A DNA stretch of 64,000 nucleotides from Bacteroidales bacterium UBA6401 (lineage in GTDB: Bacteria; Bacteroidota; Bacteroidia; Bacteroidales; UBA932): positions 26,238 through 90,237 of the forward strand of contig DJPX01000020.1 in assembly GCA_002438635.1 (NCBI GenBank). Direction: 5' to 3'. Below the pieces are notes generated by a model. It worked only from the letters and a program-made list of their open reading frames with translations. It was not told where the DNA came from and made no database searches. Shown piece after piece: positions 50,548 through 58,531 of this stretch. The stretch's first letter is position 1; every line of letters begins with the position of its first letter. Both the position numbers and the translations under genes were made by a program.

Positions 50548-51273
50548 ATGGGATTGTTTTCTTCAAAAAGAAAGGTGGAACCATTGTTCTCCGGCTTTGT
50601 TGACTATCATTGTCATATATTGCCAGGAGTGGATGATGGTGTGCAGACTTTTGAAGACAGCACTCGAATATTATCTCTTTATAATGATATGGGCGTAAGA
50701 AAGGTTTATCTTACGCCTCATATCATGGAGGATTGCCCAAATACGGTAGATGGTTTAAATAGGCGTTTTGAAGAACTGAAGAGTTTCTTAGCGGAGAACA
50801 ATGTATGTTATCCTGAACTGAGACTCGCTTCAGAGAATATGCTCGACACTTTGTTCGAGCAGAGATTGGAGAAAAAAGAGTTCTTGACTTTTCCTGCCGA
50901 TAGATTATTGGTGGAAACATCTTATTACAATCCTCCATATAATATGCGGGACTTACTCTTTAGGGTCAAATCTTCTGGATATACGCTAGTACTTGCACAT
51001 CCGGAGAGATATATTTATATGGAGCAAGGCGATTATGAGGAGTTAAAGCGTAGCGATATTTTAATGCAGTTGAATTTGTCTTCGCTAGTCGGTTTTTATG
51101 GGACAGAGGCTAAAAAGAAGGCCGAATTTCTACTGCGCCATGGATTTTATGAGTTAGTGGGCACGGACTTACATCGATGGTCTATGTTAGAGTCTTATCG
51201 TAAGGCAGAGTTATCCAAAGATGTTTGGGAGAAGTTAAGAGAACTTATTTCACGAAGTTCGCAGTTATTTTAA
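50548..51273 (+). CDS. PHP-type tyrosine-protein phosphatase (CpsB/YwqE-like)
   Basis: A 241-residue metal-dependent phosphatase of the PHP family. The metal site begins DYHCHILPGVDDGVQTFEDS, with later LTPHIMED, a central AHPERYIYME and VGTDLHRW. These enzymes remove phosphate from the tyrosine tail of Wzc/CpsD kinases and so switch polysaccharide assembly. Two bases separate it from the kinase gene. No glycosyltransferase, flippase or polymerase lies nearby, so the polymer is built from another locus. Confidence 0.9.
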   Translation: MGLFSSKRKVEPLFSGFVDYHCHILPGVDDGVQTFEDSTRILSLYNDMGVRKVYLTPHIMEDCPNTVDGLNRRFEELKSFLAENNVCYPELRLASENMLDTLFEQRLEKKEFLTFPADRLLVETSYYNPPYNMRDLLFRVKSSGYTLVLAHPERYIYMEQGDYEELKRSDILMQLNLSSLVGFYGTEAKKKAEFLLRHGFYELVGTDLHRWSMLESYRKAELSKDVWEKLRELISRSSQLF

Positions 51274-51298
51274 GAAGTATTAATTTAATATAATAATT

Positions 51299-51306
51299 AG
51301 AAGGAG
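51299..51306 (+). promoter_or_regulatory. Strong Shine-Dalgarno site
   Basis: AGAAGGAG ends 8 bases before the ATG at 51315. A good anti-16S match is unusual for this organism, where most starts lack one, and suggests high translation of the small coiled-coil gene. Confidence 0.6.
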
Positions 51307-51314
51307 ATTAGGAT

Positions 51315-51593
51315 ATGGATTTGATTAAAGAGTTGAAAGACAATGTAAGTCTTTTGATTTCTCTATATGAGAAGGAACAATTGGATGTGAAAAATCTTAA
51401 TGAGAGGGTGAAATCTCTGGAGGATGAGATTGATGCGAAAACTCATCGCATTAATGAACTGACCAAAAAGCTCAATAACCTTGAAGTAGCAAAAGTTATT
51501 TCTCTAGAAGATACGACTACCGCAGAAGCAAAGGCTGAGTTGGAGAAGATGATTCGTCAAGTTGACCAGTGTATAAAGCTGTTGGAAAGTTAA
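51315..51593 (+). CDS. Small coiled-coil protein next to ZapA (ZapB-like by position)
   Basis: A 92-residue, almost wholly helical protein with heptad repeats (VKNLNERVKSLEDEIDAKTHRINELTKKL) and no membrane segment. It resembles in size and character the division protein ZapB, which binds ZapA, but sequence alone does not prove homology. Its stop overlaps the ZapA start by one base (TAATG), so they are translated together. It has a strong Shine-Dalgarno site. A role in organising the FtsZ ring is inferred from the pairing. Confidence 0.65.
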   Translation: MDLIKELKDNVSLLISLYEKEQLDVKNLNERVKSLEDEIDAKTHRINELTKKLNNLEVAKVISLEDTTTAEAKAELEKMIRQVDQCIKLLES

Positions 51594-51886
51594 TGGCTCA
51601 GAAGATAACCATAAACATAATCGGTAAACCATACAAAATGCAGGTGAAAAGTGCTTCGGAAGAGCACTTAATGAGGGTTGCGGCGGAGAGGCTCAATGCT
51701 AATTTTAAGTTATACGATGACAAATTTAAAGATGTGCCGGACTATGATAAGTTGGCACTTGTATCGTTGTATGATTTAATGTCTTTGATCACTGCGGAAG
51801 AGGAAAGAGACGAATTGCGAGATTCGCTGTTGAGTTTGTCGACGGCTTTGGGAAATTACATTGGAAAAATACAGAATAACCGCTAG
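51593..51886 (+). CDS. zapA: ZapA, FtsZ-ring stabilising protein
   Basis: A 97-residue protein matching the ZapA family: QKITINIIGKPYKMQVKSASEEHLMRVAAERLN at the N-terminus, followed by a helical C-terminal part used for tetramer formation. It cross-links FtsZ filaments in the cytosol. The ATG at 51593 overlaps the previous stop; a longer TTG start would sit inside the previous gene. The last codons (around the TAG at 51884-51886) form one strand of the closing stem of the downstream non-coding RNA. zapA followed by 6S RNA is also the enterobacterial order. Confidence 0.9.
   Translation: MAQKITINIIGKPYKMQVKSASEEHLMRVAAERLNANFKLYDDKFKDVPDYDKLALVSLYDLMSLITAEEERDELRDSLLSLSTALGNYIGKIQNNR
51835..51864 (+). 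promoter_or_regulatory. Possible promoter of the 6S-like RNA, inside zapA
   Basis: TTTG (51835-51838), an 18-base spacer and TACATTGG (51857-51864, one mismatch to TAnnTTTG) would start transcription near 51870, just before the RNA's closing stem. Confidence 0.4.
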
Positions 51887-52029
51887 GGACATCGTGCTCT
51901 AACAAACAAGTTCTTCGGAACCGGGTAAGCTCTTTGCGAAGATGGCAGGCCTTTAGGTGGGAAGCTTGAACCGGAAAGGCGCCCAAATCTTATCAGTGAT
52001 AAGTTTCAGCTGGGACCTAGCGGTTTTTA
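51872..52029 (+). ncRNA. ssrS: Probable 6S RNA
   Basis: The stretch between zapA and rny is non-coding, about 155 bases. It is closed by a perfect 10-bp stem of AACCGCTAGG (51878-51887) with CCTAGCGGTT (52016-52025), followed by TTTT. Inside, GGGTAAGCT and AGCTTGAACC can partly pair, and CTTATC/GATAAG makes a small hairpin on the 3' side, giving a long rod with an open middle like 6S RNA. 6S RNA imitates an open promoter and binds housekeeping RNA polymerase. The position after zapA matches 6S in other bacteria. No covariance search was possible, so another structured RNA remains possible. Its 5' stem includes the zapA stop codon. Confidence 0.65.
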
Positions 52030-52044
52030 ATAATATATTTTAAT

Positions 52045-53586
52045 ATGGTGTTTTTATATTACATTATTGCTGCCATTGTGGGTGCTGCTCTTGCATTGGC
52101 TATTTATATCATAGTTAATCGCTCGGTTAATCATGGCCGGGCCGATGCCATTATAGAAAAGGCAACTGTGGAAGCAGAGAATATTCGTCAGAATAAGATG
52201 CTTGAGGCTAAGGAGCATTTTCTTCAGTTGAAAAGTGACTATGACCGCAAAGTTAATGAAAGGAATAGTCAACTTCGTGACAGAGAGAATAATATCCGTA
52301 ATCGCGAGAATCAGTTGAATCAGCAGTCATCAGAGTTAGGCCGTCGAACAAAAGAATTAGACGCACAGAAGGGGCAATTAAGTTCGGAGAAGGAAAGATT
52401 GGCCTTAAAAGAAAAAGATGTAGATAACTTGATGGAGCAGGCAAGGCGTGAGCTGGAATCTGTGGCCGGCATCAGCGCACAAGAGGCGAAGAATATGCTG
52501 GTTGAGAGTATGAAAGCCCAAGCACGTTCAGAAGCTCAATCCTATATCAATGACACTATGGATGAGGCTCGTCTTAATGCCGCTAAGGAGGCCAAGCGTA
52601 TAGTTATAAATACGATACAGCGTACAGCAACTGAAACTGCCATAGAAAATGCAGTCACCACCTTCCCTATAGAAAATGACGAAGTGAAAGGTAGAATAAT
52701 TGGTCGCGAGGGAAGAAATATAAGAGCCCTTGAAGCTGCGACAGGCGTGGAGATAGTGGTAGATGATACACCAGACGCCATTTTACTTTCAGCTTTTGAC
52801 CCGGTTAGAAGGGAAGTTGCAAGACTTGCTTTGCATCAGCTTGTTGTAGATGGAAGAATTCACCCGGCTAGAATCGAAGAAGTCGTGGCTAAGGTAAGCC
52901 GTCAGCTAGAAGATGAAATCCTTGAAACAGGTAAGCGCACCTGCATAGATTTAGGGATACACGGGATGAATATAGAACTGGTGAAATTGATAGGACGCAT
53001 GAAATATCGTTCTTCATACGGACAGAATCTATTACAGCATTCTCGCGAAGTCGCTAATATTTGTGCTATTATGGCTTCAGAATTAGGTCTTAATCCTAAG
53101 ATAGCAAAACGTGCGGGTCTGCTTCATGATATTGGAAAAGTTAGCGAGGATGATCCGGAACTTCCACACGCTCTTCTCGGAGCTAAACTGGCAGAACAAT
53201 ATAAGGAACGCCCTGAGATTGTCAATGCGATTGCAGCACACCACGAGGAGACGGAGATGACTTCAATTTATGCTCCACTTGTACTTGTAGGTGATGCGAT
53301 TTCTGGTGCTCGTCCTGGTGCTCGTCGTGAAGTAATAGAAAGTTATATTAAGCGTCTTAAGGGAATGGAGGATCTTGCTAGTTCATACAAGGGAGTGACG
53401 AAAGCATACGCCATTCAGGCAGGAAGAGAGTTGCGTGTAATTGTAGGCGCTGAAGAAGTGTCTGATGAGCAAGCTGCCAGGTTATCTACAGAGATAGCTC
53501 AGCGTATACAAGATGAGATGACTTATCCTGGTCAGGTAAAGATTACTGTAATAAGAGAGACCCGCTCCGTGGCTATTGCCAAGTAA
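52045..53586 (+). CDS. rny: Ribonuclease Y
   Basis: A 513-residue membrane-anchored endoribonuclease that starts mRNA decay. It has an N-terminal membrane helix (VFLYYIIAAIVGAALALAIYIIV), a long coiled coil (about 30-190), a KH domain with the RIIGREGRNIRALE loop and an HD domain with the metal site LLQHSREVAN and AGLLHDIGKVS. The conserved C-terminus ends in VKITVIRETRSVAIAK. Length equals that of the family. It follows the 6S-like RNA by 15 bases and ends before a strong terminator. Confidence 0.96.
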   Translation: MVFLYYIIAAIVGAALALAIYIIVNRSVNHGRADAIIEKATVEAENIRQNKMLEAKEHFLQLKSDYDRKVNERNSQLRDRENNIRNRENQLNQQSSELGRRTKELDAQKGQLSSEKERLALKEKDVDNLMEQARRELESVAGISAQEAKNMLVESMKAQARSEAQSYINDTMDEARLNAAKEAKRIVINTIQRTATETAIENAVTTFPIENDEVKGRIIGREGRNIRALEAATGVEIVVDDTPDAILLSAFDPVRREVARLALHQLVVDGRIHPARIEEVVAKVSRQLEDEILETGKRTCIDLGIHGMNIELVKLIGRMKYRSSYGQNLLQHSREVANICAIMASELGLNPKIAKRAGLLHDIGKVSEDDPELPHALLGAKLAEQYKERPEIVNAIAAHHEETEMTSIYAPLVLVGDAISGARPGARREVIESYIKRLKGMEDLASSYKGVTKAYAIQAGRELRVIVGAEEVSDEQAARLSTEIAQRIQDEMTYPGQVKITVIRETRSVAIAK

Positions 53587-53610
53587 GAGCGAGTCTACTT
53601 TAAGATATTG

Positions 53611-53650
53611 AATGATAGAAAGATTTTATAGTCTTTCTATCATTTTTTCG
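53611..53650 (+). terminator. Intrinsic terminator of rny
   Basis: AATGATAGAAAGA (53611-53623) and TCTTTCTATCATT (53632-53644) make a perfect 13-bp stem with an 8-base loop, and T residues follow. The right arm also encodes the last codons of the convergent phosphorylase gene. Confidence 0.85.
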
Positions 53651-54453
53651 AATAGGGCAGTCATTTTGCACGTAGCGGCATCGGCTGCCTTGACTATTTT
53701 CTCGCCATCCGTCTTATAGTCTTCAGGCATGTCATCGTGAGCTAAATCAGTAACTACAGACATGCCGAAGCAAGGAATATCACAGTGTCTTGCCACTATT
53801 ACTTCAGGTACGGTGCTCATACCTACTACATCACTTCCTATGGTGCGGAAGAATTTATATTCTGCCGGGGTTTCATAACAAGGTCCGGTGCACCCTATAT
53901 ATACGCCTTCTCTAAGAGAGAGATCCATCTCTTGGGAAATCTCGCGAGCAAGTCTTCTAAGTGCAGGATCGTATGGGCGTGTCATATCAGGAAATCTAGG
54001 CCCGAAATCGTCTATGTTAGGCCCTATGAGTGGGTTAGGTAGAAGATTGATATGATCTTTTATTATCATTAGATCTCCTATGGAATAGCTTAGATTTATT
54101 CCTCCTGCTGCATTTGAAACGAATAGATAGGAAATGCCAAGCAATTTCATAACCCTTATAGGAAAGGTGACTTGTTCCATAGTATAGCCTTCGTAATAGT
54201 GGAACCGCCCTTGCATAGCAATGACCTTTTTCCCTGAAAGTTCGCCAAATATAAGATTACCTTTATGCCCTATGGCTGTGCTTTCCGGAAAGAATGGAAT
54301 CTCTTTATAAGGGATGGTTATTGGGTGTTGAATCTTATCGGCCAAAGCGCCCAAACCACTACCCAACACTACCCCTACAAGAGGAGTTTCATTTCCTATT
54401 TTACATTTAATATAGTCTGCAGCCTTAATGTATGGAATCATTCTATCTGTCAT
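53626..54453 (-). CDS. Purine nucleoside phosphorylase, second tandem copy (Asp at the base-specificity site)
   Basis: A 275-residue trimeric-type (PNP/MTAP family) phosphorylase that splits purine nucleosides with phosphate. GSGLGALAD (phosphate site), GRFHYYEGY (His-Tyr), VSNAAGGIN, AEYKF (substrate Glu) and GMSTVPE are all kept. At the position equivalent to human Asn243 it has Asp (SVVTDLAHDD), where its neighbour keeps Asn. In human PNP, changing Asn243 to Asp lets the enzyme accept adenosine, so this copy may prefer 6-amino purines. The ATG overlaps the upstream copy's stop by four bases. It shares roughly 60% identity by eye with that copy. Confidence 0.88.
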   Translation of the reverse strand: MTDRMIPYIKAADYIKCKIGNETPLVGVVLGSGLGALADKIQHPITIPYKEIPFFPESTAIGHKGNLIFGELSGKKVIAMQGRFHYYEGYTMEQVTFPIRVMKLLGISYLFVSNAAGGINLSYSIGDLMIIKDHINLLPNPLIGPNIDDFGPRFPDMTRPYDPALRRLAREISQEMDLSLREGVYIGCTGPCYETPAEYKFFRTIGSDVVGMSTVPEVIVARHCDIPCFGMSVVTDLAHDDMPEDYKTDGEKIVKAADAATCKMTALFEKMIERL

Positions 54454-55274
54454 AATGTGCTTATCAATTCAGTGAATAATCTTGTCATCTTTTCTGAAGC
54501 CGCTCCAGCAGCTTGAACTACATCGTCTCCATCGTTCACGTAGTCCGCACCGAAATCCCCGCTAGCCACGTTAGATATTACTGAAACTCCGAATACTCGT
54601 ATGTCGCAGTGTCTTGCTACTATCACTTCGGGCACAGTGCTCATTCCCACAGCATCAGCCCCTGCTATACGCTTGAACTTATATTCTGCCGGGGTTTCGT
54701 AGGTAGGGCCAGTATCGCCATAGTAAACGCCTTCCTTTAGGCCAATTCCTAACTTCGCTGCTATTTCTTTAGCCCTTTCCCTTAGCTTCGGATCGTATGG
54801 GCGTGTCATATCTGGGAAACGGGGGCCGAATTCGTCAATATTCGGTCCAACCAAAGGGTTTGGTAGCATATTGATGTGATCTTTTATTAACATCAAATCA
54901 CCCACTTTAAAGTCTGGATTTAGCCCGCCTGCGGCATTGGATACGAATAAAGTGTCAATTCCCAGTAATTTCATAACTCTAATAGGAAGAGTCACATGCT
55001 GCATATCGTAACCTTCATAATAATGGAACCTACCCTGCATTGCCAGTACGCAGTGGCCAGAGATGTAGCCACATATAAGATTACCTTTGTGCCCTATGGC
55101 TGTGCTCACAGGAAATGCTGGGATCTGCTTGTATGGTATTATGATGGGCTTTTCTATGCTATCGGCCAATGCTCCCAAGCCGCTGCCTAATACGATGCCA
55201 ATGCTGGGGTGTCGTCCTTCGATTTTTTCTGCTATGAACGATGCGGCCTGTTTGTAATCGTTAAAACACAGCAT
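54450..55274 (-). CDS. Purine nucleoside phosphorylase, first tandem copy (canonical Asn)
   Basis: A 274-residue trimeric-type PNP for inosine and guanosine. It has GSGLGALAD, GRFHYYEGY, VSNAAGGLN, AEYKF, GMSTVPE and, at the base-specificity position, Asn in SVISNVASGD as in ordinary 6-oxopurine enzymes. The start overlaps the upstream DUF3276 gene by 14 bases, and the stop overlaps the start of the second copy by four. The three genes form one operon. The duplicated pair suggests division of labour in purine salvage. Confidence 0.93.
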   Translation of the reverse strand: MLCFNDYKQAASFIAEKIEGRHPSIGIVLGSGLGALADSIEKPIIIPYKQIPAFPVSTAIGHKGNLICGYISGHCVLAMQGRFHYYEGYDMQHVTLPIRVMKLLGIDTLFVSNAAGGLNPDFKVGDLMLIKDHINMLPNPLVGPNIDEFGPRFPDMTRPYDPKLRERAKEIAAKLGIGLKEGVYYGDTGPTYETPAEYKFKRIAGADAVGMSTVPEVIVARHCDIRVFGVSVISNVASGDFGADYVNDGDDVVQAAGAASEKMTRLFTELISTL

Positions 55275-55617
55275 CGTCGTCGTCTTTCTTAATGGTGTTT
55301 TCTTTTTCGGAATACTCTTTTACTGGGATTTCTCCATTAAAGCACTCGTCTCTAACATACTTTATGGCTTCTTGAAGACCTTCCGCAAACTTTTCGAAAT
55401 CCTCTTTGTATAAGAAGATTTTATGCTTGTCGAAAGTGGCAGTGCCATCAGCAGACGTGTGTCGTTTGCTTTCAGTAATGGTCAAATAGAAATCCTTACG
55501 GCCTCTTGTAGTTTTAACATCAAAAAAATAGGTTCGTTTTCCGGCCTTTACCGGATAAGAAAATACATCCTCTGCTTCTCTTTCGCCTCTTGGGGCGTCA
55601 AAATCTTTTCTGTACAT
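55261..55617 (-). CDS. DUF3276 / Pur-alpha-like nucleic-acid-binding protein
   Basis: A 118-residue protein of the DUF3276 family, which has the PUR domain fold that binds single-stranded DNA or RNA. Typical segments are DVFSYPVKAGKRTYFFDVKTTRGRKDFYLTITESK and FDKHKIFLYKEDFEKFAEGL. An acidic C-terminal tail (KKDDDDAVF) follows. The family is nearly limited to Bacteroidota and Spirochaetes. The exact role is unknown. It is the first gene of an operon with two purine nucleoside phosphorylases and overlaps the first of them. Confidence 0.88.
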   Translation of the reverse strand: MYRKDFDAPRGEREAEDVFSYPVKAGKRTYFFDVKTTRGRKDFYLTITESKRHTSADGTATFDKHKIFLYKEDFEKFAEGLQEAIKYVRDECFNGEIPVKEYSEKENTIKKDDDDAVF

Positions 55618-55667
55618 ATAAACTTTTGGTTTTTAGTTTAAAAGTCTTGTAATATACGACTTCCCTA

Positions 55668-55675
55668 CAAAAATA
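55668..55675 (-). promoter_or_regulatory. Possible -7 box for DUF3276 and the phosphorylases
   Basis: On the minus strand TATTTTTG fits TAnnTTTG, 50 bases before the ATG. No normally spaced -33 element was found. The rest of the 202-base gap to nusB shows only AT-rich sequence. Confidence 0.35.
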
Positions 55676-55791
55676 GAATTTTTTTTACAAACGTGAAAAA
55701 ATTAATGCCTTTAGAGTTAGAAGCTGTTTAGAAATGATTCGTCTTATCTTTTAAAGGTTTCTTACAATAGGGAAATTCAAATCCATTTGTT

Positions 55792-55799
55792 ATATTTGC
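55792..55799 (+). promoter_or_regulatory. Probable -7 box for the nusB operon
   Basis: TATATTTG fits TAnnTTTG, 20 bases before the ATG at 55820. No well-spaced -33 element was found. Confidence 0.5.
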
Positions 55800-55819
55800 A
55801 CCAAAATTTGACATAAAAG

Positions 55820-56731
55820 ATGCTGAATAGACGAATATTGCGTATAAAGGTTTTCAAAACCATCTACGCTCGTGCTGAAAATCCATTAATGACTCTTGTT
55901 CAGGCTAAGGAACAGTTTGAGGAGCAATGCCAGAGTACTAGAAACTTGTACTTGTTTATGTTAGCTTTGATCCCGGCTCTTACCAAAGAGGCTAATGCTC
56001 GTATAGAAGCAGCAAAAACCAAGTTCCATCCTACTGAAGAGGAAAGAAATCCGAATATGAAGTTTGCACATAACGCAGTCGCGACTTTACTATCAGAAGA
56101 TCCTGAATTCAATAAAATAATCTCAAAAAAGAAGTTATCGTGGGAAGAGTATGATGCTTTTTTATGGCATCTTTATAGCACCATTAGGGAGAGGGAATAC
56201 TTTAAATTCTATTTGCAGGAGTCTTCAAGTTCTATACAGGAGGACGCTAGGTTGTGGATTAAAATCTTTGAAGAAGAACTTGTCGATAATGCGGAACTGG
56301 AGGATATTTTGGAGAGTATGAGTATATGGTGGAATAACGATTTGGCATATTCTCTCACTTGTTGTTGCCATACTATGACAGACTTTGCCGATGGTAAGAG
56401 ATGGTCACTTCCGGAACTTTATCTAAGCCAGATGCCGGGTCAAGAAAATAAGTCATCCGATCGAGATTTCGCCTATACCTTGTTGGAGCGTTCCTTTGTC
56501 GATTACGAAAAGGATGTAGAGAGAATAGCAGAACTTACACCTAAGTGGGACATTAAGCGTGTATGTGTTACAGACCTTGCACTAATAGTATGTGGCATGT
56601 CCGAAGCAGCAGCTTTCCCTTTACAGCCTAAAAAAGTGATAGTGAATGAGTATGTTGAGATTTCCAAGTATTTCAGTACTCCGGAGAGTAAGGCTTTTGT
56701 GAACGGATTGCTAGATAAGTTGATAAATTAA
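55820..56731 (+). CDS. nusB: NusB transcription antitermination factor, long Bacteroidota form
   Basis: A 303-residue protein whose C-terminal part (about residues 160-303) is the NusB helical domain, with KWDIKRVCVTDLALIVCGMSEA and VIVNEYVEISKYFSTPESKAFVNGLLDKL. Proteobacterial NusB is about 140 residues; Bacteroidota have this extra N-terminal helical region of about 150 residues, beginning MLNRRILRIKVFKTIYA. It supports rRNA antitermination with NusE/S10. It leads a tight plus-strand operon nusB-yajC-ybbR-coaE-DUF5606-rimO. Confidence 0.92.
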   Translation: MLNRRILRIKVFKTIYARAENPLMTLVQAKEQFEEQCQSTRNLYLFMLALIPALTKEANARIEAAKTKFHPTEEERNPNMKFAHNAVATLLSEDPEFNKIISKKKLSWEEYDAFLWHLYSTIREREYFKFYLQESSSSIQEDARLWIKIFEEELVDNAELEDILESMSIWWNNDLAYSLTCCCHTMTDFADGKRWSLPELYLSQMPGQENKSSDRDFAYTLLERSFVDYEKDVERIAELTPKWDIKRVCVTDLALIVCGMSEAAAFPLQPKKVIVNEYVEISKYFSTPESKAFVNGLLDKLIN

Positions 56732-56754
56732 TAATTACTTAAGTTAATATAGAA

Positions 56755-57075
56755 ATGAACATTTTAACGATTATTCTTCAAGCAGCGACTCAAGGGGGCT
56801 CGTCTGCAAACACATGGAGTTTCTGGATAATGATTCTCCTTATGTTCCTTATAATGTGGCTATTTATGATTCGTCCACAGCGTAAGCAACAGAAGGAACT
56901 AGAGAAATTCCGCTCTGAACTTAAGAAAGGGGATAAGGTTATAACTGCCGGAGGTATTTATGGCGTTATCGCAGATGTAGAGGAAAGAACGGTCTTGCTA
57001 AAGGTTGACGGGGATGTTAAGATTCGCGTTGATAAGACATCTATAGTGCGCGATACTACCACTAACCAGCAATAA
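56755..57075 (+). CDS. yajC: YajC, Sec translocon accessory protein
   Basis: A 106-residue membrane protein with one membrane helix (FWIMILLMFLIMWLFMIRPQRKQQKE) and the conserved cytoplasmic part LKKGDKVITAGGIYGVIADVEERTVLLKVDGDVKIRVDK. YajC associates with SecDF and SecYEG. secD/secF are not in the window. It lies 23 bases after nusB, with only 13 bases to the next gene. Confidence 0.95.
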   Translation: MNILTIILQAATQGGSSANTWSFWIMILLMFLIMWLFMIRPQRKQQKELEKFRSELKKGDKVITAGGIYGVIADVEERTVLLKVDGDVKIRVDKTSIVRDTTTNQQ

Positions 57076-57088
57076 TTCTTTTCGGGGC

Positions 57089-58015
57089 GTGAGGAAGTCA
57101 CTTCCTGTAATATTGGCCGTCTTGGCATCCGTGGTTATATGGCTCATTAGTAACTTGTCTGAGACCACATCTGATATTGTGAGCGTCCAGGTGGTCGCTC
57201 ACAGTAATCTTGTGGGACATAGCGATGTAGCGGAAGAGAGCGTAACTATAGCGGCTGTAGTGTCAGGTTCTGGGTTTTCTCTTTTGAATTTGGCCCTCAG
57301 CACGAATAAAATCGTGGATGTTACTTTTGATCCAGAGGATCTTACGAATCGCGATGGTGATTTTTTCACTATAGCAGATAACACACTTTTTAAATATGCC
57401 TCTTCGATAATGGGGCCTTCCGTAAGTGTGAAATCTTTTTTGTCGCATTCGGTGACTTTTCGTTTTATGAGAGAGGCCTATAAAAAAGTACCTATCGTTC
57501 CGGTGTCTTTTATCTCTTGTAGCCCTCAATATATGCCATATAGGGATATGGTAATCTCTCAGGACTCTGTTTATGTTTATGGCGATCCTGTAAGGCTTGA
57601 GTCCTTGGATAAAGTGCTTACAAAACAAATAGTTAAACGCAAGGTTAATCGTGGCGTGCATGGAGTGGTGGACTTAGAGGTCCCCGCCGGCATGCGGCTT
57701 TCTGAAGGACAAATAACTTATTCTCAGGAAGTCACTCGCTATGTTGAATATTCTACTACGGCCGTTCTTGAAGTTCGCAATCTACCGGAAGGGCGAAAAC
57801 TGACTGTATTCCCAAGTGTCGTTCAGGTAACCTATCGTTTTGTGTTTCCGATATCTGGTAATCCGGCACAAAATGCCATATTCTACATAGATTACGATGA
57901 ATTCGTCAATTCTCTTGGAGGAAAATGTATGGTGCGCTGTGATAATTTGCCAGATGTAGCAATCTGTTGGGAAGCTACCCCTCAGATGTGCGACTGTGTA
58001 GAATCAAGTCTTTAG
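57089..58015 (+). CDS. YbbR-domain protein
   Basis: A 308-residue protein starting at GTG 57089. It has one N-terminal membrane helix (LPVILAVLASVVIWLISNL) and repeated YbbR-like beta domains outside the cytoplasm, for example VPIVPVSFISCSPQYMPYRDMVISQDSVYVYGDP. YbbR proteins of Firmicutes (CdaR) regulate the diadenylate cyclase CdaA; in Bacteroidota the role is not established. It is interesting that a PgpH-type hydrolase is also in the window. The coaE start follows after 3 bases. Confidence 0.8.
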   Translation: MRKSLPVILAVLASVVIWLISNLSETTSDIVSVQVVAHSNLVGHSDVAEESVTIAAVVSGSGFSLLNLALSTNKIVDVTFDPEDLTNRDGDFFTIADNTLFKYASSIMGPSVSVKSFLSHSVTFRFMREAYKKVPIVPVSFISCSPQYMPYRDMVISQDSVYVYGDPVRLESLDKVLTKQIVKRKVNRGVHGVVDLEVPAGMRLSEGQITYSQEVTRYVEYSTTAVLEVRNLPEGRKLTVFPSVVQVTYRFVFPISGNPAQNAIFYIDYDEFVNSLGGKCMVRCDNLPDVAICWEATPQMCDCVESSL

Positions 58016-58018
58016 ATC

Positions 58019-58531
58019 ATGCTAAAAGTATTGGTAACAGGAAGGATAGGAAGTGGTAAATCTGAGGTGTGTAAAATTTTGCGCAGCGCAGGATTTCTTG
58101 TCTATGACTCGGATTCAGCCGCTAAATCGCTATATACTAATGACCAAGTCGCAGAGTTGATTGAGCGGGAAGTGGGGGTTAAGATATCCGAGTTAAAGAG
58201 CATCTTTAATTCGAAAGACAAGCTTGAAAAACTGGAGTCAATAGTTCATCCTCTTGTATTAGACGATTTTCGTCATTTTGTTAGCGCAAATAAAGGACAT
58301 GTAGTTGTGTTTGAGTCTGCTATAGCTGCAGACAAACCATTATTCAAAGGGGAATTTGATAAGGTGATTTTGGTGCGTGCTTCTAATGAATTGCGAGAGG
58401 GGAGAAATCCTGCGGCATGTAAGAGGGATAGCTTTCAAAAAGAACCATCTAACTATGATTATTTGATTGAGAATAATGGTTCTATGGAGGATTTGAAAAA
58501 TAAGGTGAATTTAATAATAAAGCAGTTATGA
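58019..58531 (+). CDS. coaE: Dephospho-CoA kinase, short form
   Basis: A 170-residue P-loop kinase for the last step of coenzyme A synthesis. Walker A is GRIGSGKS, then VYDSDSAAKSLY and SIVHPLVLDDF match CoaE, as does the FESAI segment. Standard CoaE has about 200 residues. The shortfall falls in the lid region, where the usual arginine-rich RxxxRxxxSxExxxxRxxxQ stretch is reduced to ELREGRNPAACKRDSFQKE. The ending DYLIENNG is normal. The stop overlaps the next start (ATGA). The gene is probably active, though the shortened lid is odd. Confidence 0.82.
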   Translation: MLKVLVTGRIGSGKSEVCKILRSAGFLVYDSDSAAKSLYTNDQVAELIEREVGVKISELKSIFNSKDKLEKLESIVHPLVLDDFRHFVSANKGHVVVFESAIAADKPLFKGEFDKVILVRASNELREGRNPAACKRDSFQKEPSNYDYLIENNGSMEDLKNKVNLIIKQL

